Shown here: positions 1 to 4,074 of the stretch, piece by piece
Layout: each line of letters starts with the position of its first letter
Position numbering within the stretch: the first letter of the stretch is position 1
Position numbers and translations under genes: made by a program
From: an uncultured Candidatus Saccharibacteria bacterium
GTDB lineage: Bacteria; Patescibacteriota; Saccharimonadia; CAILAD01; GCA-016700035
NCBI GenBank assembly: GCA_937996675.1
Contig: CALKUN010000072.1
Span: 1 to 6,495, forward strand
Length of the DNA: 6,495 nucleotides
Reading direction: 5' to 3'
The notes under the pieces: generated by a model
What the model was told of the DNA's origin: nothing
Databases searched by the model: none
What the model saw: only the letters and a program-made list of their open reading frames with translations

Positions 1-72
1 CTTTAACAGTCGCTTTGCTGCCCACGTGTTTCGCATCTTTTCAAGAGTTTCTGGACTATGACGAATAGGCAT
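1..72 (-). CDS. N-terminal fragment of an unrecognised protein (runs off the left edge)
   Basis: Read leftwards from the ATG at 72-70 there are 24 codons with no stop, and the frame continues off the window. The peptide begins MPIRHSPETLEKMRNTWAA, a natural-looking soluble sequence. The HSPETLEKM part loosely resembles the short SxETxxKM motif of NUMOD3-type DNA-binding segments, but 24 residues are too few to assign a family. It lies on the same strand as, and 42 bases after, the 234-residue gene at 115-819. There is no Shine-Dalgarno sequence before this ATG. An AT-rich element and the repeated 12-mer end directly at it, so the message may be leaderless, or the real start may be the second Met (codon 13). 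The codons are more AT-rich than in most of the window. The identity of the product is unknown. Confidence 0.5.
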   Translation of the reverse strand, partial: MPIRHSPETLEKMRNTWAAKRLLK

Positions 73-88
73 GCACAGATGCTATATT
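66..88 (-). promoter_or_regulatory. Copy 1 of a shared intergenic motif (TAGCATCTGTGC core)
   Basis: Read on the minus strand, 84-73 is TAGCATCTGTGC, identical to 2867-2878 on the plus strand. Extending both sides gives 19 of 23 matching positions. Each copy lies upstream of a gene and points toward it: this copy toward the left-edge gene, the other toward the gene at 2962. Just upstream on the minus strand is TTTTTAATATA, which could serve as an AT-rich -10 region. A promoter element or an operator fits equally well. Function is inferred only from position and repetition. Confidence 0.45.
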
Positions 89-114
89 AAAAACCAGAGT
101 CTTGCAAGCATAAA

Positions 115-819
115 CTAATGGTTCAACACGATAAACGGCACCAAAGCCGCATTGCACAACGCCGCCAGGCCAGGACGCCCTATCGCCGCCGTCAAGAGGG
201 CCTGATACTGTGCCGTCGTCGTGACAGTCTTGCCCTGCCACTTCTGCTGTACCTGCTGAAGATCGTCGACGATGTCGGGGCCGATGCGATATACGGGCGG
301 CGACAAGTTCCCGTCGGTGGTGAAGGCGCTGACACCCTGCATGCCGAGTAAGTAGGGGTGGTTCTGCGTCGTTCGCGACGTCAGCTCGGCGACGAGCCAT
401 GCCACCGCGACGCTGCTGTCGATATTTGGCGAGGTAGTACCCAGCGCAAGTAGAGGCCCACCCATGACGATAGGCGTCTGCGGTGTCGTGTTGGAGACGA
501 AGACGGGGCTGCCACGTCGATTCGACTTGTAGAGCGGCCCCATCGCGTTGCAGGCAGCAACGTAAGCGGCACGTCCCGTCCCGTCGATCTGGTCGGTGAT
601 GATGACGAGGGGCGCGTTAAATGCCGACGCGAAGTCGTCGACCTCGCTCTCGTTGACGAAGCGATCAGCCGTCGTGCCGTAGACGGCGACGAGGGGCGGG
701 CCCTTGAAGTTGGCGGTGGTGACAGCATGTTGTAGGACGTCGTCGCCAGCGCTGTTACCTGAGTACAGTCCTGGGTAGTATTCGGTGTGCATATTAGAGG
801 GTGCGGTAGCACTTGACAT
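115..819 (-). CDS. Hypothetical protein, 234 aa, family not recognised
   Basis: This is an open frame of 234 residues starting at the ATG at 819-817 and ending in TAG. The frame stays open upstream to a TTG at 1002, but that extension is Arg-rich, low in complexity, and lies antisense to the gene at 848, so it was dropped. A second ATG at 792 (residue 10) is also possible; neither start has a clear Shine-Dalgarno sequence. The protein alternates short hydrophobic strands (PPLVAVYGTT near 41-50, APLVIITDQ near 69-77, GSPVFVSN near 103-110) with Gly/Ala/Thr-rich helical stretches, which suggests an alpha/beta fold. The C-terminal 18 residues are hydrophobic. There is no signal peptide and no catalytic motif that I recognise. 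It is transcribed away from the plus-strand block, 28 bases from the next start, and toward the left-edge gene. Confidence 0.6.
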   Translation of the reverse strand: MSSATAPSNMHTEYYPGLYSGNSAGDDVLQHAVTTANFKGPPLVAVYGTTADRFVNESEVDDFASAFNAPLVIITDQIDGTGRAAYVAACNAMGPLYKSNRRGSPVFVSNTTPQTPIVMGGPLLALGTTSPNIDSSVAVAWLVAELTSRTTQNHPYLLGMQGVSAFTTDGNLSPPVYRIGPDIVDDLQQVQQKWQGKTVTTTAQYQALLTAAIGRPGLAALCNAALVPFIVLNH

Positions 820-830
820 CGTCAGGACGA
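819..830. repeat. Short dyad TCGTC-AG-GACGA in the divergent gap
   Basis: A perfect 5-base inverted repeat with a 2-base centre lies at the edge of the 28-base gap between the divergent starts at 819 and 848. It overlaps the first base of the minus-strand start codon. It is in the right place for an operator controlling both directions. CGTCG-type words are very common in this GC-rich sequence, so chance is a real possibility. Confidence 0.25.
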
Positions 831-847
831 CATGGTAGTGATAGTGA

Positions 848-1444
848 ATGCTTGAATTTGTCGGGGCTGCGGCCCTTGGTTGTGCGTGTTGGAGTGCTGC
901 GAAGTGGCTGGGCGGCGTCGTCGTCAGGGCGTCGCGACGAAGCGTCGACCGCGACGTAGAATGGCGTCGCAAGCATGCTGCGCCCTGCCTACATCGTCTC
1001 AAAGACGTCGGACAGTGTACGAAGGTGTCAGGCCACGACGACCTCCACGGCGACGACGTCTCGACGTGGTCGGATGAAGGCTACTACTGGTTGGACAACG
1101 AGGTCGTCTACGACACCGCCGGCAACGTTCACTTCAAGCCGACGCACCGCGTCGCCCAGCCCGTCGAGATCGCCGCTAACAGGCTGTCGCCGCTAGGCTT
1201 CGTCGTCATGTCGCTGCGGCTCAGTGGTGAGGTCGCCCGGCAGCTGAGCGCCGAGCACTACAAGCAGGTCGTCGCCGTCGTCGAGGTGGCAGCGGACAGG
1301 CTCAGTGGCGAGCTTCGGGCGTGTGAGGGCTGCGGCGGCTTCGGCGGCGTCCATACGGCGGCGTGCTCGTCGTGGGGCAATATACTGTCGATGGATCAGG
1401 ATGAAATGTTAAGTAAGCACGAGGAGGATCCAAAGTATGAGTAA
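848..1444 (+). CDS. Hypothetical protein with a possible CCHC zinc motif, 198 aa
   Basis: This 198-residue frame heads the plus-strand block. From about base 1040 the codons end mostly in C or G, in a consistent coding pattern. The N-terminus is less certain: residues 1-26 are hydrophobic (MLEFVGAAALGCACWSAAKW and following) and could be a membrane or signal segment, or the true start may lie downstream, since no good Shine-Dalgarno sequence precedes 848. Near the C-terminus, C159, C162, H169 and C173 form a C-x2-C-x6-H-x3-C pattern that could bind zinc. Residues 106-114 (VEIAANRLS) and 145-153 (VEVAADRLS) are near repeats 39 residues apart. The last 8 bases (ATGAGTAA) overlap the start of the next gene, so the two are probably translationally coupled. 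I do not recognise the family. Confidence 0.6.
   Translation: MLEFVGAAALGCACWSAAKWLGGVVVRASRRSVDRDVEWRRKHAAPCLHRLKDVGQCTKVSGHDDLHGDDVSTWSDEGYYWLDNEVVYDTAGNVHFKPTHRVAQPVEIAANRLSPLGFVVMSLRLSGEVARQLSAEHYKQVVAVVEVAADRLSGELRACEGCGGFGGVHTAACSSWGNILSMDQDEMLSKHEEDPKYE
1421..1427 (+). promoter_or_regulatory. Strong Shine-Dalgarno (GAGGAGG) for the gene at 1437
   Basis: GAGGAGG lies 9 bases before the ATG at 1437, inside the 3' end of the preceding gene. It is the strongest ribosome-binding site in the window and fixes the start of copy A of the deoxyribosyltransferase-like pair. Confidence 0.85.
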
Positions 1445-1886
1445 CATTTACATTTCTTCTTCTTGGAAGAATCGTGATCGCGTCCGTGCGTTGGCCATTG
1501 CGCTTCGCAAACGTGGTCACGAAGTCTATGACTTCACCGATCCAGCGAGCCGTAAAGCACCAGAAGTGCCGCCAGAAATGTTCCCAGAGCAATACGACGC
1601 TGACAAGCACGACTATGCGACGTATCTAGGCACAGCCCCGTACTGGCGACAAGCCGTCTACGGCAATCTCGACGCCCTGCGCCGCTGTGACCTCTGCATC
1701 CTACTGTTACCTTGCGGCGCTGACAGTCATGCCGACTGGGGCGTTGCCGTTGGTGCTGGAAAGCGCAGTATCGTCGTAGGCCATCCCAAGTCTGGTGAGC
1801 GCACACCGTCACATCTCTGGGCCGAAGCCATGTTTGCCGACGAAGCCGAGGCTTTGTTGTGGCTCGATAAAGGGATACTGCGCTGA
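1437..1886 (+). CDS. Nucleoside 2-deoxyribosyltransferase-like protein, copy A
   Basis: This 149-residue protein looks like a member of the nucleoside 2-deoxyribosyltransferase / DUF4406-like superfamily. Characterised members cleave or exchange the base of (deoxy)nucleosides or their monophosphates through a deoxyribosyl-enzyme intermediate on a Glu. The N-terminus IYISSSWKN (4-12) is the usual first strand and phosphate/ribose loop. CDLCILLLPCG (84-94) carries the conserved Asp (D85) before the central strand. It aligns without gaps to copy B at 5306-5722 through CGxxxHxxxGxxxGxxK (93-109). At the position where copy B has Glu94, this copy has Asp100 (SHADWG against AHLEAG). It also has an extra segment near 31-70. 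It overlaps its upstream neighbour by 8 bases, and its TGA overlaps the next ATG (TGATG). The superfamily assignment is fairly safe; substrate and activity are unknown. Confidence 0.8.
   Translation: MSNIYISSSWKNRDRVRALAIALRKRGHEVYDFTDPASRKAPEVPPEMFPEQYDADKHDYATYLGTAPYWRQAVYGNLDALRRCDLCILLLPCGADSHADWGVAVGAGKRSIVVGHPKSGERTPSHLWAEAMFADEAEALLWLDKGILR
1870..1875 (+). promoter_or_regulatory. Ribosome-binding site (AAGGGA) for the gene at 1886
   Basis: AAGGGA lies 10 bases before the ATG at 1886, within the last codons of copy A. Together with the TGATG overlap it supports coupled translation of the ATPase. Confidence 0.5.
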
Positions 1887-2743
1887 TGCTACTCCTCGAC
1901 GACATCAAATCGCAGACGATACCGCCACGCTGCCTCGACGCCAAGAAGCTGCTCATCACCGGGCCTGTGGGCGTTGGCAAGACGACGATCGCGAAGGCGC
2001 TAGCAGCACGGGCGATGAGCATCGAAACTTCGTTGATCGATGAAGTTCGCAACGACGAGGGTTCAAAGATTACAGTTGAAGACATAACTACGTCGTTCCC
2101 CTTCGACTTCTTCCACATCAACGGCGGCGACGACGGTATCGACAAAATTCGCGAACTCGCCGTCGCCAGCATGCAGGCGCCATCAGACCCACGCTGTCGC
2201 TGCCGCGCCTTCATTATCGATGAAATCCACGCTTTAGGTGGCGGTTCCGAAAGTAAAGCCGTACAAGCACTGCTGCTGCCACTTGAACGCGACACTGTAA
2301 ACCTGTGGATCGCATGTACTAGCAAGCCACGTGGTCAGCTTGACGCCGCCATACGGTCAAGGTTCAGCTGTCACCTAGAGCTCGGCGCCGCCGACGTGGC
2401 GGCTGTGCTGACGGGGCGTGGGGTTGGAGCTGTTGAGGCCGCCGCCGTGGCGAAGCAGGCACAGGGCGATCTACGCTTGGCGCTAGGTGGTGGTTTGGGT
2501 GGAGGCGAGGCGGCACAAGACCTTGTCATGACTCTACCGAACGGTCAGCTAAAGATTCGCGGCGACGCTCGGCGGCTCTACGGCCTCGCCATCCGATCGC
2601 CCTTCGCCGTGCAGGCATCGATCCTCGACGCCCTGCTCGACTACCCCGAGCAGCACACTATCATGACCGCAACTCTATCGACGAGAAACGACATCGCTGC
2701 CCATCAGATCGTCGCGGCGGCGAGGAAAGCGAAGCTACTATAG
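1886..2743 (+). CDS. AAA+ clamp-loader-type ATPase (DnaX/RFC small subunit/gp44-like)
   Basis: This 285-residue AAA+ protein resembles the ATPase subunit of sliding-clamp loaders, which opens the clamp and places it on primed DNA at the fork. Walker A is GPVGVGKTT (26-34). Residues 76-91 (FHINGGDDGIDKIREL) match the DnaX/RFC segment usually written as hxxhxAxxxxGVDxIREL. Walker B is AFIIDEIHAL (108-117; D112, E113). Sensor 1 is probably T145/S146. The arginine-finger region reads IRSRF (156-160) instead of the common SRC. The sensor 2 helix is QGDLRLAL (193-200), close to the clamp-loader GDhRxAL pattern. The DnaX zinc module is absent, and the C-terminal part is short (about 85 residues against the usual collar domain), giving a protein somewhat smaller than T4 gp44 or RFC small subunits. 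Its ATG overlaps the stop of copy A. A lid or clamp-loader-like helper role cannot be ruled out. Confidence 0.82.
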   Translation: MLLLDDIKSQTIPPRCLDAKKLLITGPVGVGKTTIAKALAARAMSIETSLIDEVRNDEGSKITVEDITTSFPFDFFHINGGDDGIDKIRELAVASMQAPSDPRCRCRAFIIDEIHALGGGSESKAVQALLLPLERDTVNLWIACTSKPRGQLDAAIRSRFSCHLELGAADVAAVLTGRGVGAVEAAAVAKQAQGDLRLALGGGLGGGEAAQDLVMTLPNGQLKIRGDARRLYGLAIRSPFAVQASILDALLDYPEQHTIMTATLSTRNDIAAHQIVAAARKAKLL

Positions 2744-2848
2744 CTAAGATCACTTCGTTCCTCCTCGTTGAGGACGACGACCTATGGTCGCTGTACAGGC
2801 GTCGTCGCGGTAGCTAGCAGCTCTGCCTCGTGGGTATTTCACGCCTAT

Positions 2849-2865
2849 ATTCTTCAACTAAGAAT
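2849..2865. repeat. Inverted repeat ATTCTT-CAACT-AAGAAT
   Basis: A perfect 6-base inverted repeat with a 5-base centre runs directly into the shared motif at 2863-2885. It could be an operator dyad or a weak hairpin. It has no counterpart beside motif copy 1, which instead has the palindrome CTTGCAAG nearby (101-108). Confidence 0.35.
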
Positions 2866-2885
2866 CTAGCATCTGTGCGTACTTA
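2863..2885 (+). promoter_or_regulatory. Copy 2 of the shared intergenic motif (TAGCATCTGTGC core)
   Basis: The core at 2867-2878 is identical to the minus-strand core at 84-73, and 19 of 23 positions match over the extended segment. It lies 76 bases before the start of the LPD29-like gene and points toward it. Its presence in two of the very few intergenic spaces, each time oriented toward a downstream gene, suggests a virus-specific promoter or operator. Confidence 0.45.
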
Positions 2886-2907
2886 GAAGAAAGATCGCAT
2901 CGTCCAC

Positions 2908-2936
2908 TTGACGATGTCGAGGCTTTGTCGCATTCT
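2908..2936 (+). promoter_or_regulatory. Candidate sigma70-like promoter for the 2962 gene
   Basis: TTGACG (2908-2913) matches 5 of 6 bases of the -35 consensus. After a 17-base spacer comes CATTCT (2931-2936), which keeps the A at position 2 and the T at position 6 of the -10 box but matches only 3 of 6. Initiation near 2943 would leave a leader just long enough for the Shine-Dalgarno site at 2947. The call is weak because of the poor -10. Confidence 0.28.
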
Positions 2937-2946
2937 CTTATCAGGT

Positions 2947-2952
2947 AAGGAG
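2947..2952 (+). promoter_or_regulatory. Shine-Dalgarno (AAGGAG) deciding the start at 2962
   Basis: AAGGAG lies 9 bases before the ATG at 2962. This favours that start over the in-frame ATG/TTG-type codons 48-54 bases upstream, which have no such site and would place the ribosome-binding site and promoter inside the gene. Confidence 0.8.
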
Positions 2953-2961
2953 AAACGACAA

Positions 2962-3372
2962 ATGGCATACGTAGATCAGAGCAAGAAGGCCCTCATCGCA
3001 GCAGCACTCAAGCCGGTCATGCCTGCGGGTTGGAAGTGGTCGCTGGCCGTGCAGAACCACAGCACCATCGTCCTCACCATTGCGTCGGCGCCAGTCGATC
3101 TGTTGGAGGATGTGACGCGAGTTCGCAACGAGCGCGAAGTGCGCCGCGGTGGAGAAGCATGGCGTGAGAAGCCTACCTACATCGACGTCAATCATTACCA
3201 CCTCGACACGGCCTTTGACGGCGAGCTGCTGGAGATCTTCCGCAAGATCGTCGACGCCCTTAACACCAACAACCACGACCGTAGCGACATCCAGTCCGAC
3301 CACTTCGACGTCGGCCACTACGTCGCCGTCAAGCTCGGTCGTTGGAACAAGCCCTTCATCGTCAGTAAGTAA
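2962..3372 (+). CDS. LPD29-like small protein
   Basis: This 136-residue protein resembles the LPD29 family (large polyvalent-protein-associated domain 29), found alone or fused in phage and plasmid proteins. Family features visible here are an N-terminal helix (KKALIAAALKPVM, 8-20), the strand QNHSTIVLTIASAPVDLL (31-48), a YIDVNHYHLD strand (73-82) followed by a helix with EIFRKIVDALN (91-101), and the C-terminal signature HDRSDIQSDHFDVGHYVAVK (105-124) then LGRWNKPF. The biochemical role of the family is not established; it often travels with antirestriction and accessory genes in mobile elements. The start is set by a strong Shine-Dalgarno sequence. The stop codon overlaps the ribosome-binding site of the next gene, so the two form a unit. 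Confidence 0.72.
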   Translation: MAYVDQSKKALIAAALKPVMPAGWKWSLAVQNHSTIVLTIASAPVDLLEDVTRVRNEREVRRGGEAWREKPTYIDVNHYHLDTAFDGELLEIFRKIVDALNTNNHDRSDIQSDHFDVGHYVAVKLGRWNKPFIVSK

Positions 3373-3376
3373 GGAG
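3371..3376 (+). promoter_or_regulatory. Shine-Dalgarno (AAGGAG) for the 3387 gene
   Basis: AAGGAG begins inside the TAA stop of the LPD29-like gene and lies 10 bases before the ATG at 3387. The hexamer is the same as the one used at 2947, which suggests the two genes are expressed together at similar levels. Confidence 0.75.
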
Positions 3377-3386
3377 ATACGCACAC

Positions 3387-4073
3387 ATGACCGCAATCAA
3401 CCCAGCCGACACCGTCCACGTCGCGACGAAGACGATCTGTCAGTATCTGCTTGACCGCGCTGACGAGCTCAAGATGTTGCCGTCCGCTCGACGCGACCTC
3501 GCTGCTGTCTGCGCGGATACAGCACCGCGCTACTTCAACTACATCACTTTCGGCGAGGTCGACGATCGCGGCTACGAGCGCACGAAGGTGACGCTACGCC
3601 TCGACTTTGAGCGCTTGGGAGCGCTCGAAGCACCAGGTCGTGTCATCGATGATGACGGTGCTGTGTATTGGGCAAAGCGACTCCAAGTCCACGTCGAGTC
3701 GTCGCAATTGACGCTACGCCCTGAGAACGCCAGGGCGTATATCACGCACTACAGCGCCATCGTCGCGGCAGCCGCCGACATAGAGCGTCAGTACGATCGC
3801 GACCTCTACATGCTTCTCGCGACGGCTCAGGAAGCGCGCGAGCAGGAAGAGCAGCGCAGACGATCTCAGCTCTCTCATCTGATCGCGACAGAGGTGTCCG
3901 GGCTACGTGTAGGTCAGTCGCGACAAGTGCTCTGCGATGTGGCTGACAAGCTGCCTGGTATCCCGTGGCCGTCGATGTTTACCGGAATCGAGACGCGAGA
4001 TCGCGGTAAAGTGACGCGGACTTACGACGTCAGCGTCAGCAACGTGAGCGTCATGGTGACGAGGACGAAATAA
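3387..4073 (+). CDS. Hypothetical protein with a charged helical segment, 228 aa
   Basis: I do not recognise the family of this 228-residue protein. The N-terminal 45 residues look helical. Strand-like stretches follow at KVTLRLDF (67-74) and RLQVHVESSQLTLR (98-111). A long, highly charged helix lies at about 122-168 (including AQEAREQEEQRRRSQ), a likely coiled coil. The C-terminus returns to beta strands (TRTYDVSVSNVSVMV, 210-224). There is no signal peptide, membrane segment or catalytic motif. The two strand regions with TLR share a 12-base repeat exactly 120 bases apart, which may be coincidence. The gene follows the LPD29-like gene by 14 bases and ends one base from the stop of the convergent membrane-protein gene. 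A structural or DNA-associated accessory role is possible but not shown. Confidence 0.75.
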   Translation: MTAINPADTVHVATKTICQYLLDRADELKMLPSARRDLAAVCADTAPRYFNYITFGEVDDRGYERTKVTLRLDFERLGALEAPGRVIDDDGAVYWAKRLQVHVESSQLTLRPENARAYITHYSAIVAAAADIERQYDRDLYMLLATAQEAREQEEQRRRSQLSHLIATEVSGLRVGQSRQVLCDVADKLPGIPWPSMFTGIETRDRGKVTRTYDVSVSNVSVMVTRTK

Positions 4074-4074
4074 T

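Larger units (their letters stand above)
2744..2961. other. 218-base intergenic region with small hairpins, an inverted repeat and a shared motif
   Basis: This gap separates two plus-strand gene groups. It holds no convincing gene or tRNA. Just after the ATPase stop are two short hairpins: TCCTC-GTT-GAGGA at 2762-2774 and CGACC-TAT-GGTCG at 2778-2790. The second sits within a wider possible pairing of CGACGAC (2775-2781) with GTCGTCG (2801-2807). No T-run follows, so a standard intrinsic terminator is not supported. Further right are an inverted repeat (2849-2865), the shared motif (2863-2885), a candidate promoter (2908-2936) and the ribosome-binding site of the next gene. The sequence from 2830 on is more AT-rich than the genes around it. 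Confidence 0.5.

Noticed and set aside
89..123. Intrinsic terminator after the minus-strand gene at 115 (AACCA...TGGTTTTT)
   Set aside because: The stem is only 5 bases with a loop of about 22, so it is too weak to call despite the T-run.
813..841. TTGACA (813-818) as the -35 of a promoter for the plus block
   Set aside because: The -35 is a perfect match, but at 17 bases spacing the -10 position reads TAGTGA, a poor match, and initiation would fall at the start codon.
820..1002. N-terminal extension of the 234-residue minus-strand protein to a TTG at 1002
   Set aside because: The extension is Arg/Thr/Ala-rich low-complexity sequence antisense to the plus-strand gene and lacks a ribosome-binding site.
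1534..2325. Long minus-strand open frame (263 codons) opposite copy A and the ATPase
   Set aside because: Its Ser/Arg-rich translation has no family features, and the opposite strand carries clear conserved proteins. It is an antisense shadow.
2908..2961. 18-codon upstream extension of the LPD29-like gene
   Set aside because: It contains the AAGGAG site and a promoter-like sequence. LPD29-like proteins begin near the MAYVDQ start at 2962.
2941..3396. Minus-strand open frame of 151 codons opposite the LPD29-like gene
   Set aside because: It is Val/Asp-rich, as expected from the reverse complement of C-ending codons. The plus strand has the Shine-Dalgarno site and the family signature.
3589..3720. 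Exact 12-base repeat TGACGCTACGCC, 120 bases apart (3589-3600 and 3709-3720)
   Set aside because: It lies in frame within one gene and encodes short TLR strands. Surrounding residues are not similar, so shared codon choice is the simpler explanation.
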